Origin: an uncultured Gemmataceae bacterium
Lineage (GTDB): Bacteria > Planctomycetota > Planctomycetia > Gemmatales > Gemmataceae
Direction: 5' to 3'
DNA length: 64,000 nucleotides
Assembly (NCBI GenBank): GCA_937923405.1
Contig: CALDUY010000002.1
Location: 310,001-374,000 of the forward strand
Part shown: piece after piece, positions 8,252 to 16,919 of the stretch
How the letters are laid out: every line of letters begins with the position of its first letter
How positions within the stretch are numbered: position 1 is the stretch's first letter
Notes under the pieces: model-generated
Databases searched by the model: none
Seen by the model: only the letters and a program-made list of their open reading frames with translations
What the model was told of the DNA's origin: nothing
Program-made: the position numbers and the translations under genes

Positions 8252-8281
8252 TTGCCAAGTCAAGGAAGACAGGTGTATAGT
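8252..8281 (+). promoter_or_regulatory. Candidate sigma-70 promoter of ssb
   Basis: TTGCCA (8252-8257, five of six matches to -35) and TATAGT (8276-8281, five of six to -10) are separated by 18 bases. The ssb ATG follows about 48 bases after the -10. This would let ssb and the downstream rplI be transcribed separately from rplY-pth-rpsF. Confidence 0.6.
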
Positions 8282-8329
8282 GGCACAGGTTTTTATTCAG
8301 CCACACTCTGTTAGCAGGAGAGCGATCCA

Positions 8330-8851
8330 ATGGCGAACCTGAACAAGGTCATGTTGATTGGTCGGTTGACCCGCGATCCGGAGGCCATCTTGGTCAAGGG
8401 AGTTCAGGCGGGAGCGAAGTTTGGGTTTGCCGTCAACAACCGGCGCTACAATCAGGACAAGCAAATATGGGAAGACGTTCCAGTTTTTATTGATATGGAG
8501 ATCTGGAACCGAGGCGAAGGTAAGCAGGCGGATCGGGTGATTGAAAACCTCCGTCGAGGCCAGCAGGTGTTCATCGAAGGGCACCTGAAAATGGATCAGT
8601 GGGAGGATAAGAACGGCGGCGGCAAACGTACCGCGTTACGAGTCGTGGTGGAGTCCTTTCAATATCTCGAACCACGCCCAGAGGGAGAAGTGACGCCTCG
8701 CAGCCCAAGACCGGCGGCTCAAACTTCTGTTCCGGTTGGACGCAACGGCAGATATTCCGCTGTGTACGGCGATGAATCTGGTATCAACGCCAATGCTCCA
8801 CCCAGCCAAGGGGGTATGGGAGGAGATACGGATGACGAGATCCCGTTCTAA
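8330..8851 (+). CDS. ssb: Single-stranded DNA-binding protein
   Basis: 173 residues. The OB fold spans about residues 1-112 (NLNKVMLIGRLTRDPE, FGFAVNN, GQQVFIEGHLKMDQW), followed by a flexible linker and the acidic C-terminal tip DDEIPF, which recruits replication and repair partners. It coats single-stranded DNA at forks. SD-like AGGAGAG precedes the ATG. The position beside rpsF and dnaB is typical. Confidence 0.96.
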   Translation: MANLNKVMLIGRLTRDPEAILVKGVQAGAKFGFAVNNRRYNQDKQIWEDVPVFIDMEIWNRGEGKQADRVIENLRRGQQVFIEGHLKMDQWEDKNGGGKRTALRVVVESFQYLEPRPEGEVTPRSPRPAAQTSVPVGRNGRYSAVYGDESGINANAPPSQGGMGGDTDDEIPF

Positions 8852-8891
8852 TTATTACTAATTACGGGACGTTGACATAGGGTGGGTTATC

Positions 8892-9485
8892 ATGGCGAAA
8901 GCAAAGGCAGCAGCAAAAGCGACGAAGGCGGCAGCACCAGCAGCAGCCGTAAAGACCAAACGTCCGCCTCAGCCCAAGGTCAAGAAGCGAGCGTTTCCGA
9001 CCAGAGGACGGCACGGCAATCTTAAGCTGGTGCTGACCGAGGACGTGCAGTATTTGGGCAAACAGGGCGACATCGTGGAGGTTCGCCCGGGATATGCTCG
9101 GAATTATTTGATTCCTCGTGGGTTCGCCATTCTCCCCACCGAACACAATCTCAAGCTGTTGGAACGCTTCAAAATTCGCGTTCGGCAGGCCAAGGAAGCC
9201 CGAATTGCCGATCTCAAGGCTATGGCGGAGCAGATCCAAAAAATGGCCGGTATTACCATTGAAGCTAATGCTAGCAACGAAGGGCATCTGTATGGCTCGG
9301 TTGGGCCGCAGGAGATCAGTCGCGGCCTGAAAGCCAAGAATCTCCCTGTCGAGCCAGAAATGGTCATCCTGGAAGGCGGCCACCACATCAAGGAAACGGG
9401 TCTGTACGCCGTCAAACTCTCGCTGGGATATGAGATCGAGACCGAAGTCAAAGTTGCCGTCATCGCCACGACACAGTCGAAGTAA
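8892..9485 (+). CDS. rplI: Ribosomal protein bL9 with N-terminal extension
   Basis: 197 residues against a usual length near 150. The bL9 N-domain begins at about residue 44 (LKLVLTEDVQYLGKQGDIVEVRPGYARNYL), then the long connecting helix and the C-domain (NEGHLYGSVGPQEIS). The first 43 residues are an Ala/Lys/Pro-rich basic extension (AKAKAAAKATKAAAPAAA) that ordinary bL9 lacks. No good internal start with an SD is seen near the domain boundary, so the extension is probably translated. bL9 binds 23S rRNA at the L1 stalk base. Confidence 0.94.
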   Translation: MAKAKAAAKATKAAAPAAAVKTKRPPQPKVKKRAFPTRGRHGNLKLVLTEDVQYLGKQGDIVEVRPGYARNYLIPRGFAILPTEHNLKLLERFKIRVRQAKEARIADLKAMAEQIQKMAGITIEANASNEGHLYGSVGPQEISRGLKAKNLPVEPEMVILEGGHHIKETGLYAVKLSLGYEIETEVKVAVIATTQSK

Positions 9486-9496
9486 GATATCCTGCA

Positions 9497-9524
9497 GCCA
9501 CAGGGAGCCTCTCCTCCCTGTGGC
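9497..9524 (+). terminator. Strong hairpin between rplI and dnaB
   Basis: An 11-bp perfect stem GCCACAGGGAG / CTCCCTGTGGC (9497-9507 and 9514-9524) encloses the loop CCTCTC. It starts 11 bases after the rplI stop. No T-run follows (GACTCTTCG), so it may act as an attenuator or RNA-processing/stability element instead of a full intrinsic terminator. Confidence 0.6.
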
Positions 9525-9584
9525 GACTCTTCGCGCTATTCCGCTCATTCGACGGTTCACGCATTGACGGCAAGGAGGTCGTCC

Positions 9585-10937
9585 ATGTCTACCGAAAGAG
9601 ATTTACTGGGTCGTCTTCCTCCTCATAATCGCGAAGCGGAACAGAGCGTCCTCGGCAGCATGCTCCGAGATAACTCCTGCATCGACACAGTGCTGCAAAT
9701 CGTTCATAAGGAGGACTTCTACCAAGACGCTCATCAGAAAATCTTCGAGACCATCATTCAAATTAACGATCGAGGTGGGCACGCTGTCGATTTGGTGATT
9801 CTCGCCGATGCTCTCAAGCAGCGCGGCTGGATGGACGATGTCGGAAGCTACGCTTATCTCAGTGAGTTGTGGGATGCAGCCCCAACAGCAGCCAACGCAG
9901 AATATTATGCCCAGATTGTCCGTGACAAGGCTATGGTGCGAAACCTGATCCGCGCGGGTAATGAGATTCTCGGCGAGGCCTATCGACAAACAATGCCAGC
10001 GGATCAGATGATCGAGACTGCTGAGCGAATGATTTTGGAGATTGCCCAAAAAGGCATCGCCGGACAGGTATATACGTTGGAACAAGCCATCGCCGACACC
10101 TATGATCGAATCGATGCTCGAGTTAGTGGATCGGAAATGTCGGCTAGTGGGCTGCCGACGGGTTTTCCCGATCTGGACGAACTGACGGCAGGCTTGCATG
10201 CTTCGGAATTGGTCATCATCGCCGCCCGCCCCTCTGTAGGAAAGACGGCCTTCAGTCTTAGCTTGGCTCAGCATGCAGTGATTTACGAAAAAGCTCCAGT
10301 CTTCTTCGTCAGCCTGGAAATGTCTCGCATGGAACTTGCCGAACGCATGCTTTGTAGTCATGCTCGCGTTGATAGTCATCGACTGCGTAAAGGGACGCTC
10401 ACCGCCGAGGACATGGAGAAGTTGATCGAGTCGGGGAACACACTACGAAACGCGAAACTTTTCATCGACGACACACCAGCTCAGGGCATGCTACGAATCG
10501 CTGCCAACGCCCGACGCTTGAAAAGGCAGCACAACATTCGCCTGGTGATTATTGATTATCTGCAGTTGATTGAACCGGACAATCGTCGCGATCCAAGACA
10601 TGAACAGGTGGCTCAGATTAGTCGACGATTGAAATTTTTGGCCAAGGAATTGGAAATTCCTGTCATCGCTTTGGCACAAGTGAATCGCGCTTCCGAGGAT
10701 CGCCAAGATCACCGCCCACGGCTATCCGATTTGCGAGAAAGCGGCAGCATCGAACAGGATGCCGACACGGTGCTGATGTTGCATCGCCCGGATCGATACG
10801 AGCCAGGACAACATGAGGGCCTTATTGAGGTCATCGTGGCCAAGAACCGCCAAGGCCCGATTGGAGAAGTCACTTTGGCCTACATCAAGCAATACATGCG
10901 ATTCGAGGATTATAAAGTTGGAACCCCGTTCGATTAA
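9585..10937 (+). CDS. dnaB: Replicative DNA helicase DnaB
   Basis: 450 residues from the ATG at 9585, chosen because a perfect SD (AAGGAGG, 9572-9578) precedes it; a TTG at 9564 is in frame but overlaps that SD. The N-terminal DnaB domain (PPHNREAEQSVLGSML) covers about residues 10-115 and the RecA-like C-terminal ATPase about 175-445, with Walker A ARPSVGKTAF, Walker B LVIIDYLQLI and the RESGSIEQDADTV sensor region. It is the hexameric fork helicase. No intein is present. Confidence 0.97.
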   Translation: MSTERDLLGRLPPHNREAEQSVLGSMLRDNSCIDTVLQIVHKEDFYQDAHQKIFETIIQINDRGGHAVDLVILADALKQRGWMDDVGSYAYLSELWDAAPTAANAEYYAQIVRDKAMVRNLIRAGNEILGEAYRQTMPADQMIETAERMILEIAQKGIAGQVYTLEQAIADTYDRIDARVSGSEMSASGLPTGFPDLDELTAGLHASELVIIAARPSVGKTAFSLSLAQHAVIYEKAPVFFVSLEMSRMELAERMLCSHARVDSHRLRKGTLTAEDMEKLIESGNTLRNAKLFIDDTPAQGMLRIAANARRLKRQHNIRLVIIDYLQLIEPDNRRDPRHEQVAQISRRLKFLAKELEIPVIALAQVNRASEDRQDHRPRLSDLRESGSIEQDADTVLMLHRPDRYEPGQHEGLIEVIVAKNRQGPIGEVTLAYIKQYMRFEDYKVGTPFD

Positions 10938-10953
10938 TGGAGACATGCTTGCT

Positions 10954-10959
10954 TATAAT
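10954..10959 (+). promoter_or_regulatory. Candidate -10 element upstream of msrB
   Basis: A perfect TATAAT (10954-10959) lies 17 bases after the dnaB stop and 52 bases before the msrB ATG. The -35 region overlaps the end of dnaB and is poor, so this is only a candidate. Confidence 0.38.
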
Positions 10960-11011
10960 GACAACAACTTCTCCGTGAGTTGGAGTGCAGGGCTTCGCGA
11001 GTGCAGCGGTG

Positions 11012-11449
11012 ATGAAAAAATCAGCTTCGGGGTTTGAATTGACGCCGTTGTCGGCTCAGGAAATTGAACGACTCGCCCAAGGACTGTCGGACGAGGAACG
11101 TCGCGTTTTGCTCCATCAGGGGACGGAGCGACCCTTCTGTGGCGGACTGTTGCGGAACAAAGCGAAAGGAATTTACAACTGTCGGCTGTGTGGTCTGCCG
11201 CTGTTTCGTTCAACGGCCAAGTTCGAGTCTGGAACAGGCTGGCCAAGCTTTTATGAGCCATTTGATCCCGAGCATGTGACGGAACTTCCTGATACCAGTC
11301 ACGGAATGATTCGCACCGAGATTCGTTGCGCACGGTGTGGCGGACATCTGGGGCACGTTTTTGACGACGGCCCCAGACCAACCGGACTTCGCTACTGTCT
11401 CAACTCAGCGGCACTGGCGTTTGTAGAGGACGCCAATACTCAGCAATAG
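11012..11449 (+). CDS. msrB: Peptide-methionine (R)-S-oxide reductase
   Basis: 145 residues from the ATG at 11012 (an in-frame GTG at 10985 is also possible). MsrB signature motifs are present: FESGTGWPSF (71-80), VFDDGP, and RYCLNSAAL with catalytic C129. Two CxxC pairs (C57/C60 and C106/C109) form the structural zinc site. It repairs methionine-R-sulfoxide in proteins. No export signal is visible, so it should be cytoplasmic. The gene converges on the next one, with only 8 bases between their stops. Confidence 0.95.
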   Translation: MKKSASGFELTPLSAQEIERLAQGLSDEERRVLLHQGTERPFCGGLLRNKAKGIYNCRLCGLPLFRSTAKFESGTGWPSFYEPFDPEHVTELPDTSHGMIRTEIRCARCGGHLGHVFDDGPRPTGLRYCLNSAALAFVEDANTQQ

Positions 11450-11457
11450 CTCAGCGG

Positions 11458-12153
11458 TCATTGCTTTGCCTTGCTCAGCCGACTCATCAGCTCGGTCAAC
11501 GATTTGCCGTACTTGGCGTCAGCGAAGGGATTGGGCATCGTGATGGTTGGACGCTTATCCAAGTCTCGACCCGGGAAGCGGATGCCAAACGATTCGAGCG
11601 TGGCCCGATCGGCTTTTAGGATCTCCAAAATCGCTTCCAAGCGTTTGCGGGCGTCGGCATCGTTGATGGATTCTGCGGTGTCCAGATTGGCAAGTTGCTC
11701 GGCTAACTGAGCTTTTTGATCGTCGGTGAGGGTGATCGCCAGGGGCTTGTCGGTCAACTTGTTGATCACAGTGACGAGATTGGCGAGCTGATAGCGTGGC
11801 GTGGAACTAAGATCGCTCTTGCCCATGCCGCCACCCATCATCCCGCCGCCCTTGCCCATGCCGCCGCCCATCATCCCGCCGCCCATGCCGAACCCGCCTT
11901 TCCCTTTGCCCTTGCCTTCGCCTCCGCCCCCGCCCCCGCCCATTCCAGCAACCATCGGTTGGCGTTTGGCTTTGCCTTCGCTGGAATTATCCACCGAGGG
12001 ATCTGCTGGAGTCGGTTCGTCTTTCTGCTTGCCCGAGAAATCGAACGGTCCGAATGCCTGGGTCACGGCCACACCTGCACCCGCTCCGAGAACCAGACAG
12101 ATCAATCCGGTGGATACGATCGTCGGTACACTGGGGTTCGCCATACTCATCAT
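11458..12153 (-). CDS. Membrane-anchored Gly/Met-rich protein of unknown function
   Basis: 231 residues. One hydrophobic N-terminal segment (about 11-33) looks like a membrane anchor or uncleaved signal. It is followed by a Pro/Ser/Lys linker, a low-complexity block of GMGGGMMGGGMGKGG type (about 71-113), and a helical C-terminal domain of about 115 residues with NLDTAESINDADARKRLEAILEIL. I do not recognise the family; exported planctomycete proteins with such glycine/methionine linkers are common. Starts at 12153, 12150 or 12144 are all possible; GAGG lies 6 bases before the 12150 ATG. Confidence 0.7.
   Translation of the reverse strand: MMSMANPSVPTIVSTGLICLVLGAGAGVAVTQAFGPFDFSGKQKDEPTPADPSVDNSSEGKAKRQPMVAGMGGGGGGGEGKGKGKGGFGMGGGMMGGGMGKGGGMMGGGMGKSDLSSTPRYQLANLVTVINKLTDKPLAITLTDDQKAQLAEQLANLDTAESINDADARKRLEAILEILKADRATLESFGIRFPGRDLDKRPTITMPNPFADAKYGKSLTELMSRLSKAKQ
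11818..11883. repeat. Two 33-bp tandem repeats inside the Gly/Met-rich gene
   Basis: Bases 11818-11850 and 11851-11883 are the same 33-mer with one difference, encoding two copies of an 11-residue Gly/Met/Lys unit. Partial copies continue to about 11898. It is an in-frame coding tandem repeat, likely prone to copy-number change. Confidence 0.85.
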
Positions 12154-12244
12154 GCACCTCGCGAGTCGAAATGGGTTTGTTAGAATGGTACCCCTGGAGG
12201 CATCCTAGCACATCCTAGTAGAAGGTAACGCGGATGGCACAAGG

Positions 12245-12997
12245 TTACTTCTCCAACGGAAGCAACCAGACATTGCGATACTGCACGGGATCGCCATGAT
12301 CCTGCAGCATGATCGGTCCGGGCTTGGCGGGGTCGCCTCCCATTCCAGCCGTCGTGTTGGTCACGAAGACCTTTTTCCCCTTTTCCTCGGTGACAAGGGG
12401 AACATCGTCCTGAATCTTGATACCGTTGTGATAGACAGTCATGCGAGCAGGAGCGACTTGTTTAGTCCCTTCGAACTGGGGCGACGTGAACTCGATGTCG
12501 AACGACTGCCAGACCGTGGGGGCCTTGCAGGCGTTCACGCTAGGTGGCTTGACCCCGTATATCGCTCCACAATCGCCCATACCCGGCTTGACGCCGTAAC
12601 TATCGAGAACCTGGACTTCGTAACGCCCCTGAACGTAGACCCCGGAGTTTCCTTTGCCCTGGCCGGAACGCTTTGGTTCGTAGGGAACGCGAAACTCGAC
12701 GTGCAGTTTGAACTTGCCGGTGAACGTCTGGCGCGTGTGGATGTCGCCGCCCTTTACCTGCATAATGCCGCCGGGGAGTAACTCCCACCCAGCGGGCTTG
12801 CCATTTTTGTAGATCCAGCCATCAAGCGATTTGCCATCGAACAATACAATCGCCCCCTTCGGCGCGGGAGTTAGTGGTACATCCTCTTTGTCCTGAGGTT
12901 TGGCTAATTTCAGTTCGCTGATGTCGCCGTACTGTGCGGTTGTGGTACTTACTAGTACTAAGAAAAAAATCAACAGAGTGAACGATCGACGAAACAT
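12245..12997 (-). CDS. Exported DUF1080 (3-keto-disaccharide hydrolase) family protein
   Basis: 250 residues from the ATG at 12997, which has GGAGGC just upstream; the open frame extends further upstream without support. The signal peptide is FRRSFTLLIFFLVLVSTTTAQ. The body matches the DUF1080 beta-sandwich: IVLFDGKSLDGW near the start, NSGVYVQGRYEVQVLDSYG in the middle, and a C-terminal DPVQYRNVWLLPL. The family was named for 3-keto-disaccharide hydrolases and is greatly expanded in planctomycetes; the substrate here is unknown. It is divergent from the DUF1559 gene. Confidence 0.85.
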   Translation of the reverse strand: MFRRSFTLLIFFLVLVSTTTAQYGDISELKLAKPQDKEDVPLTPAPKGAIVLFDGKSLDGWIYKNGKPAGWELLPGGIMQVKGGDIHTRQTFTGKFKLHVEFRVPYEPKRSGQGKGNSGVYVQGRYEVQVLDSYGVKPGMGDCGAIYGVKPPSVNACKAPTVWQSFDIEFTSPQFEGTKQVAPARMTVYHNGIKIQDDVPLVTEEKGKKVFVTNTTAGMGGDPAKPGPIMLQDHGDPVQYRNVWLLPLEK

Positions 12998-13307
12998 TGG
13001 AGCCTCCAGAAAAGAAATCCAAAGACAACTTTGATTCGTCGTAGATTCAGAAATTTGAACGACAAGACATAGATTTTCTCTCGACGAAGACGGATCTGAC
13101 GAGTAGGATGGATAGACGTGATTTTCAAGTCCTGCTTGATGGGAGACCTGCCCTACGATCCTCTCCCGAGATAGTTGCAATGTGCAACCTCGTGATCGAA
13201 CCAGTCTCCTAGCCAGAGAACAGAGAAGAAACGACATTCAGTCTGTGGTAGTTCGAGGAAAATCGAAGTCGCTTTGTTGTAACTCATTTTTCTTGTGAGG
13301 GATTTCT
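12998..13307. other. 310-bp divergent intergenic region
   Basis: Lies between the divergently transcribed DUF1080 and DUF1559 genes and should hold both promoters. No convincing -35/-10 pair stands out. The one clear structure is a short inverted repeat GTTGCA-ATG-TGCAAC (13174-13188), which could be an operator. The DUF1559 SD (GTGAGGG) lies just before 13308. No small gene is seen. Confidence 0.5.
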
Positions 13308-14420
13308 ATGACTCTCCGAAAACATGCACGAGATGGGTTCACGTTGATCGAACTGTTGGTGGTGATCGCGATTATCGCCATCCTGATCGGTCTACTATTG
13401 CCCGCGGTTCAGAAGGTCCGCGAAGCGGCGGCCCGCATGAGTTGCCAGAACAACCTCAAGCAGCTAGGGCTTGGCCTGCACAATTTTGAAAGCACCAACG
13501 GACGGTTCCCTGCTTGGGGTTTCGATTTTCCAACGAATCCTCGGCCAGACAATCCGTATGGCAATCAGCGACAAGGCTTTGCTGCCATTGCCATGATCGC
13601 CGAGTACATGGAGCAGGATAATTTGGTCAGGTTAGTCCGTCGTGACATTTCGATCCTGGATCCGCTCAATCTACCTCCACCCGCACCGTTAGCCACCAAC
13701 ATCGCTGGGCGAACCCCGGTCAAAGTCTTTGTTTGCCCCTCGACTCCCAACGGGGAAGAGCTAGCCAACTATGACTCGATCATGGGCACCTATCCAGGGT
13801 TCCCAGCGACCGGACATCGTTATTCTCGAACCGACTACTGGCCGTTCACCGGTTTTGATGAAACCTTGCTAGCGACCGCTCGCTGCGGCAATCCATTACT
13901 CTCGCCGGTCACCAACACCCGAGATTCCGGCGCGCTCAGCCCGAAGGGCAATAGTCCGATGGCCGGCAATCGTGTCACTGCTATCAGCGATGGCACGTCG
14001 AACACTCTGTTTTTCACTGAAATCGCCGGTCGTGGCTTGAACATCTACATAAGAGGCCGAAGTATTGCTCCGGTACCCTCGACGGCGGCTGGATATCTAG
14101 CGATCAGTCCGTTGCCGGTGATCCCAACTGGTGGTCAAGGCGATGCCAGCCAGTTCGCTCGCGGTACCTGGGCGGATCAAAATGGGATCAGTTATCTACG
14201 CGGCTACCTGCTGAACGCTGCTGGCAATCAGGCCGATGCGACTCAGGGGTGCCAAATGATTAACGTGGTCAATCACGCCGCTCCTTACTCGTTCCATAGC
14301 GGTGGAGTCAACGTCCTGCGCTGCGATGGTTCAGTCTTCTTTATGAACCAGAGCGTCACCGGGCCGGTGGTTATTGCTATGGTGACTCGTAGCGGTGGTG
14401 AAGTTTTCAACATCAACTGA
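13308..14420 (+). CDS. DUF1559 prepilin-like protein
   Basis: 370 residues. The N-terminus [26 protein letters not shown] is a type IV prepilin-type cleavage and methylation sequence followed by one membrane helix, with the usual Glu at +5. It continues with [22 protein letters not shown], and ends with a His/Asp-Gly region ([14 protein letters not shown]), the DUF1559 C-terminal signature. These pseudopilin-like proteins are massively duplicated in planctomycetes; their role is not established. It stands alone, with a strong terminator after it. Confidence 0.93.
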   Translation: MTLRKHARDGFTLIELLVVIAIIAILIGLLLPAVQKVREAAARMSCQNNLKQLGLGLHNFESTNGRFPAWGFDFPTNPRPDNPYGNQRQGFAAIAMIAEYMEQDNLVRLVRRDISILDPLNLPPPAPLATNIAGRTPVKVFVCPSTPNGEELANYDSIMGTYPGFPATGHRYSRTDYWPFTGFDETLLATARCGNPLLSPVTNTRDSGALSPKGNSPMAGNRVTAISDGTSNTLFFTEIAGRGLNIYIRGRSIAPVPSTAAGYLAISPLPVIPTGGQGDASQFARGTWADQNGISYLRGYLLNAAGNQADATQGCQMINVVNHAAPYSFHSGGVNVLRCDGSVFFMNQSVTGPVVIAMVTRSGGEVFNIN

Positions 14421-14440
14421 CCTTCGCTTCTCGATCAACG

Positions 14441-14480
14441 ATCCGCGGCCTGGGATTGCTTCCTAGGCCGCGGATTTTTT
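14441..14480 (+). terminator. Intrinsic terminator after the DUF1559 gene
   Basis: A 14-bp stem (14441-14454 pairing with 14462-14475, one G-T wobble) with a 7-base loop is followed immediately by a run of T (14475-14480). It starts 20 bases after the DUF1559 stop. This is the clearest rho-independent terminator of the window. Confidence 0.9.
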
Positions 14481-14488
14481 CTACCCCC

Positions 14489-14516
14489 TTGAGCTTTCCG
14501 CGCGATATGCGATAAT
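14489..14516 (+). promoter_or_regulatory. Candidate sigma-70 promoter of the receiver/ATPase gene
   Basis: TTGAGC (14489-14494) and GATAAT (14511-14516, five of six to the -10 consensus) are 16 bases apart, just after the preceding terminator and about 58 bases before the next ATG. Confidence 0.58.
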
Positions 14517-14574
14517 CACTTCGCCATTCTCGTCGAAACCTTCGTTCGCATCCTGACTTTCTGGAGGCGTTCCG

Positions 14575-15513
14575 ATGACCACACTCGCAACTCAACCGGA
14601 GACAGTGGCTGCTCCGGATTCGGCCAGTCACTTCGTCCTGGTCGTCGATGATTCCGCGATGGATCGTCACCTAGCCGGGGCAATCATTCAAAAAATGCCT
14701 GGCTGGGCGGCTCAGTTTGCCTCCAACGGCATTGAGGCTCTCACACAGTTAGGAACCCAGATGCCCGATGTCGTACTAACCGACATGCTCATGCCAGAGA
14801 TGGATGGTCTGCAACTGGTTCAGGCGGTTCGTTCCAAGTATCCATTGTTGCCTGTGATCCTGATGACCGCGCATGGGAGTGAAGACATCGCCATTCAGGC
14901 GCTCCAGAAGGGGGCGGCGAGTTACGTCCCCAAGAAATTCCTCGCTCGTGATCTTGGAGAGACGTTGGAGCAGGTACTCGCGGCGTCGAAAACCAAGATG
15001 CAGGAAGCACGCTTGGTCCAACGAATGGAGAGTTTTGAGACACGATTTGTTCTCGAAAATGATACTAGCCTTATTCCTCCTCTCGTTGGGCATTTAGAAG
15101 AAGACATCAATCGGTTAAAGCTCTGCGATCCTAGTGGACTAGTCTTGCTCGGCGTTGCTCTGCATGAGGCGTTGACCAATGCGATCTTACACGGCAATCT
15201 TGGCTTGAGTTCTGAACTGCGGGAGAAAGACGAGAAAGAGTACTATCGCCTTGGTCTGGAGCGACGCACGCAAGAACCCTATTGCAACCGACGGGTCTAT
15301 GTGACTGCACGTTTCACACTGCAAGAATTGACCTTCATCATTCGCGATGAAGGGAACGGCTTTGATCCCAACACTTTGCCCGATCCAACGGATCCCTCCA
15401 ACCTGGGCAAGGTCTCAGGACGTGGCTTGTTATTAATCCAAACTTTCATGGATCGAGTTCGCCATAACGAAACGGGCAATGAGATCACCATGGTGAAACA
15501 TTGTGGGAACTAA
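14575..15513 (+). CDS. Response regulator with C-terminal anti-sigma-type ATPase domain
   Basis: 312 residues. Residues 20-135 are a receiver domain with acidic pocket D25/D26 (VVDDS), phospho-acceptor D70 (VLTDMLMPEMDG) and a Lys in SYVPKKF. Residues about 160-310 are a GHKL ATPase of the RsbW/SpoIIAB kind: N-box EALTNAILHGN, G1 DEGNGFD, G2 GRGLLLI. No histidine phospho-acceptor box is present, so it is not a typical histidine kinase. Such fusions are expected to act as phosphorylation-controlled partner-switch kinases or anti-sigma factors. No anti-anti-sigma gene is adjacent. It has its own promoter candidate and no clear operon partner. Confidence 0.85.
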   Translation: MTTLATQPETVAAPDSASHFVLVVDDSAMDRHLAGAIIQKMPGWAAQFASNGIEALTQLGTQMPDVVLTDMLMPEMDGLQLVQAVRSKYPLLPVILMTAHGSEDIAIQALQKGAASYVPKKFLARDLGETLEQVLAASKTKMQEARLVQRMESFETRFVLENDTSLIPPLVGHLEEDINRLKLCDPSGLVLLGVALHEALTNAILHGNLGLSSELREKDEKEYYRLGLERRTQEPYCNRRVYVTARFTLQELTFIIRDEGNGFDPNTLPDPTDPSNLGKVSGRGLLLIQTFMDRVRHNETGNEITMVKHCGN

Positions 15514-15548
15514 TCGGTTCCTCGGTTCCACTGTTGGAGAGGGGTACC

Positions 15549-16913
15549 ATGAGTAAGCCAAGTCGTCGCGCGGTGATACGTTCGTTAGTTGGCGGCTCCG
15601 TGTTGCTGCCAGGCTTGTTGAGCGAGTTGCTCGCCGCAGACAATCCATTGGCTCCCAAAGCGCCGCATTTTCCCGGCAAGGCCAAACGAGTGATCTTTCT
15701 GTTTAGTTCGGGCGGCGTGTCGCACATGGACACATTCGACCCTAAGCCGAAGTTGCTCGCAGCCGATGGCAAGATGACCGGCGTGGGCGGCGGTCTGTCT
15801 GATCGACCTCGACCGCTGCTGCGGCCCCTGTGGCCGTTTCGACCTGGGGGAAAGTGCGGGACTCCAGTCAGTGATCTGTTCCCGCATCTCCGCGAACTGA
15901 TGGATGACATTTGCGTCATTCGCTCGATGAAGACCGATGATAACGAACATTATCAAGCGACGCTAGCGATCCATACTGGGTCGTTCTTTTTCGCTCGGCC
16001 TAGTCTCGGTTCCTGGGTCAGCTATGGACTGGGCACGGTGAATCAAAATCTGCCCTCGTTCGTGGTGATCTCCCCTTACACGCCGTATGCCGGCTCGCTG
16101 ATTTGGGCCAACGATTTTCTACCGGCTTACCATCAGGGAGTGCGCGTGCTGCCTGGTAAGGAGCCGATCGCCAATCTGAAACGTCCTCCGGGGAAGACGG
16201 ATCTTCAGGCGATGGAACTCGGTCTCGCTGAAGCGTTGAATCGGAAGCATCTGGGAGCGCGCGGCAGCGATGGAGCCTTGGCCGCGCGGATTCGTTCTTT
16301 CGAGACCGCGTTCCAGATGCAGTTCGAGGCTCCCGAAGTATTCGATCTGTCCAAGGAGAGCAATAAAACCCTCGGTTTATATGGTCTGCAGCGCGGAGAC
16401 ACTACGAGTTTTGGTTGGCAATGTTTGGTAGCCCGGCGGTTGATCGAACGTGGTGTGCGATTTGTCGAGTTGGTGGATCGAGGAGCATCGAACAATTGGG
16501 ACGCTCACACCGACATGAAGGAACACGAACCGCTGGCGCGAGCCATCGATCAACCGATTGCCGGCCTGCTTCGGGATCTCAAACAACGGGGACTGCTGGA
16601 CGATACCTTAGTGGTCTGGACGACCGAGTTTGGACGCACTCCTGGCACGGATGGCGCGCGCGGTCGCGGACATCACGGAGCGTGTTACTCTTCTTGGCTG
16701 GCTGGAGCTGGGGTCAAAGGCGGCATTACCTACGGGGAGACAGATGAGATTGCTGCTCGCGTCGCTTCGGATGAAGTTCACGTTCATGACTTTCACGCGA
16801 CGATCCTGCATCTGCTCGGGTTCGATCACGAGAAACTGACGTATCGTCACGCGGGGCGAGATTATCGACTAACCGATGTGCATGGCCAGGTCGTGAAAAA
16901 GATACTGACTTGA
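15549..16913 (+). CDS. Tat-exported DUF1501 family protein
   Basis: 454 residues from the ATG at 15549 (GAGAGGGG just upstream). The Tat signal is PSRRAVIRSLVGGSVLLPG. DUF1501 motifs include VIFLFSSGGVSHMDTFDPKP, a RSMKTDDNEHYQA segment, WDAHTDMKEHEPLARAIDQ and VVWTTEFGRTPG near the C-terminus, which belong to the sulfatase/alkaline phosphatase-like fold. In planctomycetes DUF1501 genes usually sit next to a DUF1549/DUF1553 cytochrome-like gene, but no such partner is here. The function is not known. It converges on the next gene with 6 bases between the stops. Confidence 0.9.
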   Translation: MSKPSRRAVIRSLVGGSVLLPGLLSELLAADNPLAPKAPHFPGKAKRVIFLFSSGGVSHMDTFDPKPKLLAADGKMTGVGGGLSDRPRPLLRPLWPFRPGGKCGTPVSDLFPHLRELMDDICVIRSMKTDDNEHYQATLAIHTGSFFFARPSLGSWVSYGLGTVNQNLPSFVVISPYTPYAGSLIWANDFLPAYHQGVRVLPGKEPIANLKRPPGKTDLQAMELGLAEALNRKHLGARGSDGALAARIRSFETAFQMQFEAPEVFDLSKESNKTLGLYGLQRGDTTSFGWQCLVARRLIERGVRFVELVDRGASNNWDAHTDMKEHEPLARAIDQPIAGLLRDLKQRGLLDDTLVVWTTEFGRTPGTDGARGRGHHGACYSSWLAGAGVKGGITYGETDEIAARVASDEVHVHDFHATILHLLGFDHEKLTYRHAGRDYRLTDVHGQVVKKILT

Positions 16914-16919
16914 GACGAG

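Noticed and set aside
11818..11898. Short tandem repeats considered as a CRISPR-like array.
   Set aside because: The 33-mers abut with no spacers and encode Gly/Met repeats in frame.
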